A DNA stretch of 64,000 bases. Origin: Candidatus Eiseniibacteriota bacterium (GTDB taxonomy: Bacteria > Orphanbacterota > Orphanbacteria > Orphanbacterales > Orphanbacteraceae). The stretch is taken from assembly GCA_024276995.1 (NCBI GenBank), contig JAJRWB010000009.1, positions 1 through 64,000 on the forward strand. The letters run 5' to 3'. Positions 1 through 8,823 of this stretch are shown here, in pieces. The notes below the pieces were generated by a model that was not told where the DNA came from, made no database searches, and saw only the letters and a list, made by a program, of their open reading frames with translations. Position numbers and translations under genes: made by a program. Numbering within the stretch: position 1 is the stretch's first letter; every line of letters starts with the position of its first letter.

Positions 1-2
1 AG

Positions 3-428
3 GATGTCGATCTTTCGGGATGGGTTCTTTCCGACGACGACGCTCCCGGGTCGGAATTCGTCTTCCCCGAGGGAACGACGATCGCTCCCGGTGGATTCAT
101 CACCCTCTTCGGCGGCGGTTCTCCCGCCGGCTTCGAAGGATCCGTGTTCGTCGACGACGGGCGGATCGGCAATGGATTGTCGAACTCGGGCGACACGATC
201 TTCCTCTCCAGGGGGGGGGAACTGGTGGACCAGTTCACCTTCGCCGCCGAGGGGAATCATGATGAATCGATGATCCGCCTGCCCGATGGTGTCGGAGGAT
301 GGACGAGACCGTCGATCGAGGGACTCGGCTGGAGTTCGAGTCCCCAGAGAAGCAACGGCGATGGAGTGACCCGGACCGACTTTACGAGCTGGGGAGCGGT
401 GAAGAGTCTCTTCTTCGACGGAGATTGA
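3..428 (+). CDS. Lamin-tail-domain surface protein, C-terminal part (5' end outside window)
   Basis: The frame is open from the first bases of the window, so only the last 141 residues are seen. They read as a lamin tail domain (LTD) beta-sandwich: DLSGWVLSD near the start, then FVFPEGTTIAPGGF, SNSGDTIFL and a late WTRPS segment, the usual order of the fold. In bacteria LTDs sit in secreted or surface nucleases and adhesins, often at the C-terminus. No sorting tail or catalytic part is visible. A G9 run at 211-219 lies inside the domain without breaking the frame. Family recognised by sequence pattern; the function of the whole protein is unknown. Confidence 0.75.
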   Translation, partial: DVDLSGWVLSDDDAPGSEFVFPEGTTIAPGGFITLFGGGSPAGFEGSVFVDDGRIGNGLSNSGDTIFLSRGGELVDQFTFAAEGNHDESMIRLPDGVGGWTRPSIEGLGWSSSPQRSNGDGVTRTDFTSWGAVKSLFFDGD

Positions 429-436
429 CCGGAGTG

Positions 437-471
437 CGGCGGGGGTCCGCCGGACGGCGCGACCCCCGCCG
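437..471 (+). terminator. Strong GC hairpin after the lamin-tail gene
   Basis: Eleven-base perfect inverted repeat (437-447 with 461-471, CGGCGGGGGTC and its complement) with a 13-base loop, 9 bases after the stop codon. No U-tract follows, so it may be a weak or Rho-assisted terminator. Confidence 0.5.
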
Positions 472-531
472 GAGGTTCGACAAGGTGCGATCGGGTGCGC
501 CGTCGCGCCGTTCTTCCGCCCTCGTTTTGCT

Positions 532-561
532 TTGACACCCTTTCGCGCGATCCCCTAGACT
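532..561 (+). promoter_or_regulatory. Sigma-70-type promoter for the glycosyltransferase/radical SAM pair
   Basis: TTGACA (532-537), 18-base spacer, TAGACT (556-561). The start point would fall near 568, giving a leader of about 36 bases before the ATG at 604. Confidence 0.6.
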
Positions 562-603
562 GAAGCAGCCCCGATGTCGCGCGGGAGGTGGAAGAAGGAC
601 CCG

Positions 604-1803
604 ATGTTCACCTTTTTCATAGTTGTCGCTTACTTGTTGCTCTCCGTCGAACTGCTGATCCTCGTCCGCTCCTTCCGTTATGCACGAAGGGAAAGGCGGC
701 GGAGGAGGAAGAAGTACGCTCCGAAGGCGGTGATCCTCGCTCCCCACTACGGCTGGAACGACCAGATCGAAAGAAACGCGCGACTCCTTCTGCGGCAGGA
801 TTATCCAGGGGAATACGAGGTCTGCTTCATCACCCACGAGCGGGGAAAAGAGGGCGCGGACGATTCGTACGGTCCTCTCGCGGCGCTGGCCGAGGAGAAT
901 CGGTCGGTGCGGGTGGTGCTCGCGCCGAATATCGTGGACAATGCCCTTCCCCGGTCGCAGAAGGTGCAGAATCTCCTCACCGCGGTGAACCGCCTCGACG
1001 AAGATGTGGAGGTTCTCGCCTTCGTGGACGCCGATTCGCGGGTGAGGAAAGACTGGCTTCGGAAGCTGGTGGAACCGCTGAGCGACGAGACGATCGGTGT
1101 CACCGTGGGCGCCCGTTACTACGTTCCCCAGGTGCTCCGCGTGCCGACCCTCGTCGAGTCGGTTTGGATCAATTTCCAACTCTTCTGGCAGGGAGATCAT
1201 TCTTTCGCCATGGTGTGGGGCGGCTCGACGGCGATCCGCCGGAAGACGTTCCGCCTCGGAGAGGTGAGCCGCCGCTGGATGCGTGCCGCATTCGAAGACC
1301 ACCAGCTCACCCGTTCGGTTCGGAACCTCGGGCTGAAGATCCATTTCGTCCCCGACTGCGTGGTGGTCACCGAGACGGGGCGCCGCACGTGGCGGCAGGT
1401 CATGGAGTTCACGAACCGCCAGATTCTGGTCACCTACCGGATGGGACTGCGGGTGCAGTGGGCGACGATCATCGCGCTGTTCGTTCCGAAGGCGCTCATC
1501 GTCCTCGGTGCCCTCCCCTATTCCCTCTCCTCCCCCGGACGGCTCGCCGCTATCGGGGCGATCCCCTTTCTCGAGGGGCTCTGCTATCTCGTCGCCGGGC
1601 TCAATCTGCCCCGCTGGCTCAGGCGGGAGCCGAAGCTGGCCCGGTCGCAGTATGTCGGATCGTTCGTCGTCCCGCTGGCGATGTCCGTCGCGGTGATCAA
1701 CGCGGTGAACGCCCTCTTCCATTCGGAGTTCGTCTGGGGGGGCGTGCGATATGTGCTACCCTCTCCGTCGGAATGTCACGTCGTTGGAAGGGAGTCGGAA
1801 TGA
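604..1803 (+). CDS. Membrane-anchored family 2 glycosyltransferase
   Basis: GT-A fold transferase of the ceramide-glucosyltransferase/hopanoid type, 399 residues. An N-terminal membrane anchor (FFIVVAYLLLSVELLILV) precedes the catalytic domain, which shows the metal-binding DADS motif near residue 140 and TNRQILVTYR in the position of the Q/RxxRW acceptor motif near residue 280. Two or three C-terminal membrane segments follow. It probably moves a sugar from a nucleotide or lipid donor to a lipid at the inner membrane. I prefer ATG 604 (AGAAGGAC upstream) to ATG 574, which lacks a Shine-Dalgarno and sits at the predicted transcription start. It overlaps the next gene by ATGA, so the two are translationally coupled. 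Confidence 0.8.
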   Translation: MFTFFIVVAYLLLSVELLILVRSFRYARRERRRRRKKYAPKAVILAPHYGWNDQIERNARLLLRQDYPGEYEVCFITHERGKEGADDSYGPLAALAEENRSVRVVLAPNIVDNALPRSQKVQNLLTAVNRLDEDVEVLAFVDADSRVRKDWLRKLVEPLSDETIGVTVGARYYVPQVLRVPTLVESVWINFQLFWQGDHSFAMVWGGSTAIRRKTFRLGEVSRRWMRAAFEDHQLTRSVRNLGLKIHFVPDCVVVTETGRRTWRQVMEFTNRQILVTYRMGLRVQWATIIALFVPKALIVLGALPYSLSSPGRLAAIGAIPFLEGLCYLVAGLNLPRWLRREPKLARSQYVGSFVVPLAMSVAVINAVNALFHSEFVWGGVRYVLPSPSECHVVGRESE

Positions 1804-3026
1804 CGATGCCGGTGAGAAGCAGGATCAAGCCGGGAAGTTTCCTGAAACAGGCCGCGAAAGCCCTCTGGCAGGATTGGCCGACGTCATCCAACTTCCTCCG
1901 CTACCAACTCGCGAAGGAGACGTTCAACCTCCGCCGTCCGGCGCGGGGGAGGGACGGCAGGCCCGATAAGCTTCGCCAGGTGAGCCTGAGGATCACCGAC
2001 ATGTGCAATCTCCGCTGCCACTCGTGCGGCCAGTGGGGGGACAACGGTTATCTTCACGATACGTCGCTGAAGGACCTGAAGAAGAGGGAAGTGCCGGTGG
2101 AAACGTATATCGATCTCGTCGATCAGCTCGACGGCGAAGGCGTGCGGCCGGTGTTCTACATCTGGGGTGGAGAACCGATGCTCTACCCGGGCATGATCGA
2201 TCTTCTCCGGCACATGAGTGAGAAGGGGATGCCCGTCACACTCGTATCGAACGGGACGAAAGTGGCGAAGCACGCGAGGGAACTGGTGGAAACGTGCAAA
2301 GTGATCTGGCTCAGTCTCGACGGACCGGACGCGGCGATCCACAACGAGCAGCGTCCCGGCATTTCGAAGAGCCATGACAATTTCCGGGACGTCTTGTCGG
2401 CGCTGGAAGCGCTGCACGCCGAGAAGGAGAAGACGGGCCGCGTCTTTCCCGTCATCGCGCCGATCAGCTGCATCACGTCGTTCAACGTCGACTACGCCAC
2501 CGACATCTACCGTGTGGCGAACCCGTACTCCGACATGCACATCCTCTATCTCACCTGGTGGATCGATCCCGATTCCGCCCGTGAGCACACCGTCGATTTC
2601 GAAGAGCGATTCGGTTTCCGTCCGAAGACGCACTACGGCTGGATCGGCACGTGGAAGGATTTCGATCACAGTCTCATCCTGAAGCGATTCGCCGAGATGA
2701 AGGAGATCTCGGCGCGCACCGGGCGATGCACGCCGGTGATGATGCCTCACCTCGACACCACGGAGGACGTGAGGCTCTACTACTCCGATCACTCCGCCGA
2801 TTTCGGCTACAACCAGTGCGTGAGCATTTTCATGTCGATGGAGATCGACAGCAACGGCGATGTCAGCCTCTGCAGGGATTATCACGACTACACGATCGGG
2901 AACATCACCACCGACAGGATGATCGATATGTGGAATAACGATAAGGCAAGGAAATTCCGCAGTTCCATCGCCGATCGCGGAGCGATGCCGGTTTGCCGGC
3001 GGTGTTGCGGCCTGATGGGGTACTGA
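1800..3026 (+). CDS. Radical SAM protein with SPASM-like C-terminus
   Basis: 408 residues. The radical SAM cluster motif CNLRCHSC (CxxxCxxC) is near residue 72, followed by the GGEP motif (YIWGGEPML) that contacts the SAM amino group. The C-terminal part has a CVSIFMSMEIDSNGDVSLC segment and a terminal CRRCCG cluster, as in SPASM/twitch domains that bind auxiliary Fe-S clusters in enzymes modifying peptides or sugars. Start ATG 1800 has AAGGGAG about 6 bases upstream and overlaps the glycosyltransferase stop by ATGA. No precursor peptide gene is seen beside it, so a role in modifying a glycolipid or surface polymer is at least as likely as peptide maturation. Substrate unknown. Confidence 0.85.
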   Translation: MTMPVRSRIKPGSFLKQAAKALWQDWPTSSNFLRYQLAKETFNLRRPARGRDGRPDKLRQVSLRITDMCNLRCHSCGQWGDNGYLHDTSLKDLKKREVPVETYIDLVDQLDGEGVRPVFYIWGGEPMLYPGMIDLLRHMSEKGMPVTLVSNGTKVAKHARELVETCKVIWLSLDGPDAAIHNEQRPGISKSHDNFRDVLSALEALHAEKEKTGRVFPVIAPISCITSFNVDYATDIYRVANPYSDMHILYLTWWIDPDSAREHTVDFEERFGFRPKTHYGWIGTWKDFDHSLILKRFAEMKEISARTGRCTPVMMPHLDTTEDVRLYYSDHSADFGYNQCVSIFMSMEIDSNGDVSLCRDYHDYTIGNITTDRMIDMWNNDKARKFRSSIADRGAMPVCRRCCGLMGY

Positions 3027-3074
3027 CGCCCCCCGCCCGGACGGCGAGGGACGCTTTCCCTTCCTATTCCATCT

Positions 3075-4949
3075 CTACATCGCGCCGAGCAGTTTCATCG
3101 TCTTCGACGGGTTGATCAGCTTCACTTCCCGCTCGCCCGCCTTTTTCGAATCGGCGCCCCGCACGATCAGCGCGCGCACCTGCATCGGGTTCAGCCGGGG
3201 ATTCACGGCGAGAATCTTCGCCGCCAGGTTCGTCACGTTCGGCGATGCCTGAGACGTGCCGCTCATGCGCAGCCGGTGGCAGCCGGGCACGTTGCTCGTC
3301 ACCTCGAACCCATTTGCGTAGACATCGACCACGCCGAAGCTGGTGAAACCGGTCTCATCGCCCGCTTGGTCGACGGCGCCGATCGACATCAGGTTCGGCA
3401 GCCGGATACCACTCGGGACGAATTCGGCGAACTCGACGTCGCTGTCGGCGTTTCCCGCCGACGTGATGAAAAGAATCTAGGGCGCTTCCTCCATCGCCTG
3501 CTTGAGTCCGTTCCGGCCGATTTCGAAGATCTTCCGGGCGAGCGCCTTGCGCTCTTCCGGCGTATCGCCGACGCCGTGGGTTTCAAGGTCGCTCTCGACG
3601 GAGCCGAGGCTTCCCCCCCAGCTCATGTTCACCAGCCGAACGCCGTTACGACGGAAATACCGCACCGTGTCGAGAAACATGAGCGAGTCCTTCCGCGCCT
3701 GTTCCACGGTGGGCGTCTCTCCGATCATCCTGTAGTCGAACGTGAGCCGTGCCGCCATGAGGCGGATATACGGATTGCCGGCCGAGGCGATCCCCGCGAC
3801 ATGGGTGCCGTGGGCGTACGAGCCGTACTTCGAAATCCCCTCGATGAACGATTTCACGTCGTCTTTCGGGAGCGCGGCGATCTTCCTCTTCAATTCGCCT
3901 GCTTCCTCGCTGTCGATTCCCGAAGTGATGTCGTCGAGGCCCTTCATCCGCCTTTCGAGGAGATCCCGGTCGCCGCCGACGTCGCCGATCGGGTAGAGGA
4001 CGCCGGTGGTCCTATCGGAGTGAAGGGTCCAGGCGATCCCGTTCACGTCATCGACGAAACCGTTGCCGTCATCGTCGATGTCGTTTTCCGGCACCTCTTT
4101 TCCGTTCCGCCACAGCCGGTCGGGATAGCACTCCACGTCCACTCCCGAATCCCAAATGGCGACCGTCACGTTCGGATACCCTTCGCTGCCGTCGAAGTCG
4201 ACATTTCTCGCGGTCCAGATGTTCTCCTTCTCCACGTGGTGGGCGTCGAGGTAGGCGGCGTACACCGCGGCGATCGCATCGCGCAGGGGGAGGATGTCGC
4301 GAAGCGTGTAGAACGCCCCGATCAGGCGCGAGGCGACGTCACGGCTCACCTTCCCCCCGGTGTCGTCCACCAGCGGCTGAAGCGTCGATTCGATCCCTCC
4401 GAGGAGAAGGTTTTCGGTGAGCAATTCCATCATCCCCTTGCTCCGCTTCACCTGGGCTTCCACTGTTTCGTACGGCAGGGCGTTCACCCGCTCTTCGAAT
4501 TCGCGGCGGAAGACGTCGAGCGTATCCCCGCCGCCCGATCGGAGTGCCGCCACCCACGAGGCTCCCACGAGACCGCTCATCAGCCGGCTCGATTCCTTTT
4601 CCTCGAGGGCGCGCGCGGAATCGAGTTCTGCGAGGTAATCGTCGTAGCGCCCCTGGAGAAACGCGATCGTACCGAGAATCGAGTGGAATCCCTTGAGTGT
4701 TGTCTTGTCGTCGATCTCCCACTCGGCGAGATCCGCTTCCACGTCGCGGCGCACCTCCGTCGCGAGGGCGAGCACTTTCGCCTCGTCACGGATGAAATCG
4801 ACCGCCTTTCCCTCGACGGAATAAGTGTGCCGCGGCAGATCGTCCAGCTTTTCGAGGATCTTCTTCTCGCCCGCGACGAGCGGCGCCGCGGTGACCAGAA
4901 CCACGAACGCGGCGACGAGATACTTTCCGACGCGTCGATATGGGATCAT
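3075..4949 (-). pseudogene. Secreted subtilisin-like serine protease (S8) interrupted by an in-frame TAG
   Basis: A signal peptide (MIPYRRVGKYLVAAFVVLVT) starts at 4949 behind a GGAGG; an ATG at 5021 is also in frame. A helical propeptide-like region of about 240 residues follows, then a subtilase domain with all three catalytic blocks: Asp in AIWDSGVD, His in AHGTHVAGIA, Ser in MSGTSQASPNV. Calcium-type DDDGNGFVDD occurs between Asp and His. A TAG at 3477-3479 lies between the His and Ser blocks; the same frame continues as ILFITSAGNAD, the conserved oxyanion-hole Asn region, to the end at 3075. If TAG is read as a stop the product lacks the Ser and would be inactive. The interruption is a single codon in an otherwise clean gene, so nonsense mutation, readthrough or a base error are all possible. 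Confidence 0.85.
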
Positions 4950-5137
4950 TTTCTTTACTACCTCCGGTTTCGTCTTCAGCGAAGCGGGTTGTCCACGGTC
5001 GTTCTTTTCGGGAGCACTCATTATAACGGTTTCCGTTCCGGAAGCGCCTGGAAATCATCCATCCCCGGGTCGTTCCCTTGCGGCGGACCGGTCGATTGGG
5101 CTACGTTTTGCTCGGACGACGTCAGCGGGGGGATCGA

Positions 5138-6949
5138 TTGGACAGGAAACGGCTCGAAGAGATTCCGAATCATCCCGGTGTCTACCTGATGCGTGACTCC
5201 GACGGCGCCATTCTCTATGTGGGGAAGGCGAACAGCCTTCGCCGGCGGGTGAGGAGCTACTTCGACCGGGAGCACGACTCGCCGCGGCTCCGCGCTCTCG
5301 TGAGGAAGATCCGCGGTGTGGAAACGATCCTCGTCGGTTCCGAGAAGGAAGCTCTCCTTCTCGAAAACAACCTGATCAAGGAGCACCAGCCCCGGTACAA
5401 CGTCCGGTTGAAAGACGACAAGAAATATCCCTTCATCAAGGTCACCCTGGACGATCTCTTTCCGAGGGTGTTCGCCACCCGTCTGGTGGAGAACGACGGC
5501 GCCGCCTACTTCGGTCCCTACACCGACGTGAAGGGGATGCGCCGCGTGCTGAAGCTGATCCATCGACTCTTCCCCGTGCGCACGTGCACCTACCGTTTTC
5601 CGTCGAAGACGAAGATCCGGCTATGCCTCGATTACCAGATCGGACGGTGTCCGGGGCCGTGCGAGGAGAAGATCGCCCCGGCCGAGTACCGTGCGATGGT
5701 CGACCAGATCCTTCTCTTCTTGAAAGGACGAAGCCGAAAGTTGGCGGCCGATCTGAGACTCGAAATGCACCGCGCGTCCAAGGAACGCCGCTACGAGGCG
5801 GCCGCCCTCTTCCGGGACCGGTTGACGGCGGTGGAAAAGATGGTGGAAGGGCAAAGAATCACGACGGGGGAGAGGATCGACCGGGACGTGATCGCTATCG
5901 CGGGCGACGGGGACGATGCGGTGGCGGTGCTCTTGCGAATCCGGGAAGGGAGGATGGGTGGAAGAGAGGTGTTTCCCCTCGCCACGGGCGCGGAGCGCGA
6001 CCCGGCGGGTGCCCTGGTGAAGCGGCTCTACGGGGAGACCCTTCCGCCGCCGCGGGAGATTCTCTGCGACCGGGAGGTGGAGGACCGTGAAGCGATCGCC
6101 CGGTGGCTCTCGGAGAAGAGGGGGGCCGCCGTCACCCTTGCCGTTCCGAAACGGGGCGCCAAGAAGCGGCTCGTCGACATGGCGCGGGCGAATGCCGAGC
6201 ACGAGAAGGAAGCGCTCATCATCCGGAAGATGGCGCGGAAGGATGGGACGTGGGAGGGGGTCCGCCTCCTCGGACGGATTCTCGAACTCCCCGTCCTTCC
6301 GAGAAGGATCGAGTGTTTCGACATCTACAATCTCGGCGACCGCGACCTCGTCGGGTCGTCGGTCTGCTTCCTCGACGGGTTGCCGGAGAAGAGTCGGTAC
6401 CGCCGTTACAAGGTGCGGAGCGTCGGGGGCGTGGATGATTTCGCCTCGATGCGCGAGGTGGTGGCCCGCCGGTTCCGCCGTCTCTTGAGGGAGGGGGATG
6501 AACTTCCCGATCTCGTGGTGATCGACGGCGGGAAGGGCCACCTCTCGGCGGCGTTGGCCGCCTTCCGTGAAGCGAACATCGTCGACGTGCCGGTCGTCTC
6601 CCTCGCGAAGCGCCTCGAAGAGGTTTTTCGTCCCGGTTTCTCGGCGCCCCTTCGCCTGCCGCCCGGGCCGGCGCTCCATCTCCTCCAGAGAGTGCGTGAC
6701 GAAGCGCACCGGTTCGCCGTCGGCTACCAGCGAAAGAGAAGAGGCGTCTCTACGACCCGCTCGGCGCTCGACGCGATCCCCGGCGTCGGGCCGGCGAGAA
6801 AGAAGGCCCTCCTGGCGGCGTTCGGTTCGGCCGCCGCGGTGCGACGCGCCCCGGCCGCCGACCTCGCGGCGGTGCCGGGAATCGGCCCGGCGCTCGCCGA
6901 AGAGATCGACAGGCACTTTCGCTCGGCGGAGAGGAAGGAGCGGTCGTGA
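5138..6949 (+). CDS. uvrC: UvrABC excinuclease subunit C
   Basis: 603 residues, normal length. Order: GIY-YIG nuclease (PGVYLMRDSDGAILYVGKA) for the 3' incision, a CxxC-type cysteine cluster (CLDYQIGRCPGPC), UVR coiled coil near residue 205, the RNase H-like UvrC_C domain for the 5' incision (IECFDIYNLGD, VVIDGGKGHL), and a C-terminal tandem helix-hairpin-helix (IPGVGPARKKALL, VPGIGPALAEEI) that binds DNA. TTG at 5138, preceded by a G-rich ribosome site, is the best start because homology begins with KRLEEIPNHPGVYL. It overlaps xerC by GTGA. Acts in nucleotide excision repair with UvrA and UvrB, not in this window. Confidence 0.95.
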   Translation: MDRKRLEEIPNHPGVYLMRDSDGAILYVGKANSLRRRVRSYFDREHDSPRLRALVRKIRGVETILVGSEKEALLLENNLIKEHQPRYNVRLKDDKKYPFIKVTLDDLFPRVFATRLVENDGAAYFGPYTDVKGMRRVLKLIHRLFPVRTCTYRFPSKTKIRLCLDYQIGRCPGPCEEKIAPAEYRAMVDQILLFLKGRSRKLAADLRLEMHRASKERRYEAAALFRDRLTAVEKMVEGQRITTGERIDRDVIAIAGDGDDAVAVLLRIREGRMGGREVFPLATGAERDPAGALVKRLYGETLPPPREILCDREVEDREAIARWLSEKRGAAVTLAVPKRGAKKRLVDMARANAEHEKEALIIRKMARKDGTWEGVRLLGRILELPVLPRRIECFDIYNLGDRDLVGSSVCFLDGLPEKSRYRRYKVRSVGGVDDFASMREVVARRFRRLLREGDELPDLVVIDGGKGHLSAALAAFREANIVDVPVVSLAKRLEEVFRPGFSAPLRLPPGPALHLLQRVRDEAHRFAVGYQRKRRGVSTTRSALDAIPGVGPARKKALLAAFGSAAAVRRAPAADLAAVPGIGPALAEEIDRHFRSAERKERS

Positions 6950-7863
6950 GCGGGGGACGGCGCGACGGGAGCGCACTTCGGGCGGCCTTGAAGAGCTTCC
7001 TCGTCCATCTGAAAACCGAGCGGGGCTTAGCGGCGAATACGATCAAGGCGTACGGACGCGACCTGGAGCAGTACACCGCCTGGCTCGTGTCGCGAGGAGT
7101 GGCTCGACCCGACCGGATCGACCGTCCCTTGGTGCGGCGCTTCGCCGATGATCTCGGCGATCTCGGCCTTTCCGCCCGCACCGTTGCACGCCGCTTCTCA
7201 TCGGTCCGCATGTTTCACCGCTACCTCGCCGCGGAAGAAGGGGTTGCTGGGGACCCGACATCGGTACTCCTCGCGCCGCGCCTCCCGCTGCGACTTCCCC
7301 ACGCCCTTTCGCTCTTCGATGTGGAGAAACTGATCGAGTCGACCCTTCCCGAGATCCCACTCGGTCTCCGGGATCGGGCGATGTTCGAATTCCTCTACGC
7401 CACCGGTCTACGTGTTTCCGAGCTCGTCCGGTTCCCCATCCGCGGCCTCTCGTTCGACGAGCGTCTCGCCCGCTGCATAGGCAAAGGGGGGAAGGAGAGG
7501 ATCGTTCCCGTGGGGAAGGCGGCGCTCGGCGCCGTCCGATTCTACCTCGAGCGGTCGAGACCGCTTCTCGTACGCCGGCAGACCGGGGAGGAACTCTTCC
7601 TCAACTATCGCGGCGGCGGTCTCACGCGGACCGGTTTCTGGAAAATCCTGAAGAAGCGCGCCGCCGAGGCGGAGATCACAGCCCATCTTTCGCCCCACAC
7701 CCTCCGCCATTCCTTCGCCACCCACCTCCTCGAGGGGGGAGCGAACCTGAGGGACGTGCAGGAGATGCTCGGCCACAGCGATCTGTCCACCACCCAGATC
7801 TACACGACGGTGGACACCGCCCACATGAAAGAAGTGCACCGTTCCTGCCACCCCCGCGCCTGA
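6946..7863 (+). CDS. xerC: Tyrosine recombinase XerC/XerD
   Basis: 305 residues. N-terminal SAM-like core-binding domain (LAANTIKAYGRDLEQY) followed by the catalytic domain with Arg in ATGLRVSELV, Lys in GKGGKERIVP, HxxR in HTLRHSFATHLL, His in MLGHSDLSTTQ and the nucleophile Tyr in IYTTVD. Resolves chromosome dimers at dif with FtsK. A GTG start overlaps uvrC. Which of XerC or XerD cannot be told from the sequence alone; the symbol is a best guess, since single-Xer lineages also exist. Followed by about 75 bases and scpA. Confidence 0.88.
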   Translation: MSGGRRDGSALRAALKSFLVHLKTERGLAANTIKAYGRDLEQYTAWLVSRGVARPDRIDRPLVRRFADDLGDLGLSARTVARRFSSVRMFHRYLAAEEGVAGDPTSVLLAPRLPLRLPHALSLFDVEKLIESTLPEIPLGLRDRAMFEFLYATGLRVSELVRFPIRGLSFDERLARCIGKGGKERIVPVGKAALGAVRFYLERSRPLLVRRQTGEELFLNYRGGGLTRTGFWKILKKRAAEAEITAHLSPHTLRHSFATHLLEGGANLRDVQEMLGHSDLSTTQIYTTVDTAHMKEVHRSCHPRA

Positions 7864-7938
7864 CGCGACGGGGCACCTTTTTATGGCGTCCGGTCGGGCC
7901 GTATGCTTAAATGAGATCCACGGGAGGGAGTTACGGCG

Positions 7939-8823
7939 ATGGTCCAGGCGGTCCAGGAGATCCCGGCGACGGGGTACCGCATCAAGCTGGAGAGTTTCGA
8001 GGGACCTCTCGATCTTCTCCTCTACCTGATCAAGCGGGATGAAGTCGATATCTATGATATCCCGATCGCCCGGGTGACGGAGCAGTATCTCGACCATATC
8101 CGCATGATGGAGGTCCTTGATCTCGACGTGGCGGGGGAGTTTCTCCTCATGGCCGCCACGCTGATGCGCATCAAGTCGAGGATGCTCCTTCCGAGACAGC
8201 TCGACGAAGAAGAGGAGGACGAAGGCGATCCGAGGGAGGAGTTGGTTCAACGACTCCTCGAATACAGACGCTTCAAGGGAGTCGCCGAAAAGCTGAAGAA
8301 CCGCGCCGCGACGCGGGCGATGAAGATCGGCCGCGTCGCGCCCGAGGAGGACGGTCTGCCCGAGGAGGAGCCGGAGCTGCTCATCCCCGTCGACCTGGTC
8401 GGACTCCTCCGGACGTTCAGCGGTCTCATCGAGCGTGCCCCCCGCATCGAGCCGTACGAGGTGATCCTCGACGAGTACAGCCTGGAAGAGAGGACGGAGT
8501 TCATCCTCGAACGGCTCGAGCAGGAGGAGCGCGTCGAATTCGGTTTGCTCTTCAAGGAAAATGCGAAGAAATCCGAGATTGTCGTCACCTTCGTGGCGCT
8601 TCTCGAACTGCTGCGGCTTCAGAAAATCACTCTCAGCCAGGCGGGCTCTTTCGGACGGATCTGGATCCGCCGGCGGGAGGAGGGAAATGGAAACGAAACC
8701 GGAAACGCCGATCGGGGGGGAGAACTCCCTGCCGGGGGAGAACCGGCCGGCCCCGATCGACTCGGCCGAGGAGACTCCGGCGGAAGCGCCGTCCGACGGC
8801 AGCGGGGAACGGCCGCGCGATGA
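7939..8823 (+). CDS. scpA: Segregation and condensation protein A (kleisin)
   Basis: Kleisin subunit of the SMC-ScpAB condensin. N-terminal SMC-neck binding region (FEGPLDLLLYLIKRDEVDIYD) and C-terminal winged helix (VVTFVALLELLRLQKITLSQ, SFGRIWI) are intact. The family core ends near residue 248; the last ~45 residues are Gly/Glu/Arg-rich, look unconstrained and lie entirely inside the start of scpB. GGGAGGGAG precedes the ATG. Partner scpB is next; smc is not in the window. Confidence 0.92.
   Translation: MVQAVQEIPATGYRIKLESFEGPLDLLLYLIKRDEVDIYDIPIARVTEQYLDHIRMMEVLDLDVAGEFLLMAATLMRIKSRMLLPRQLDEEEEDEGDPREELVQRLLEYRRFKGVAEKLKNRAATRAMKIGRVAPEEDGLPEEEPELLIPVDLVGLLRTFSGLIERAPRIEPYEVILDEYSLEERTEFILERLEQEERVEFGLLFKENAKKSEIVVTFVALLELLRLQKITLSQAGSFGRIWIRRREEGNGNETGNADRGGELPAGGEPAGPDRLGRGDSGGSAVRRQRGTAAR

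Noticed and set aside
588-1799. N-terminal extension of the radical SAM gene by ~400 codons
   Set aside because: The extra frame is an Arg/Gly/Pro-rich shadow of the glycosyltransferase gene.
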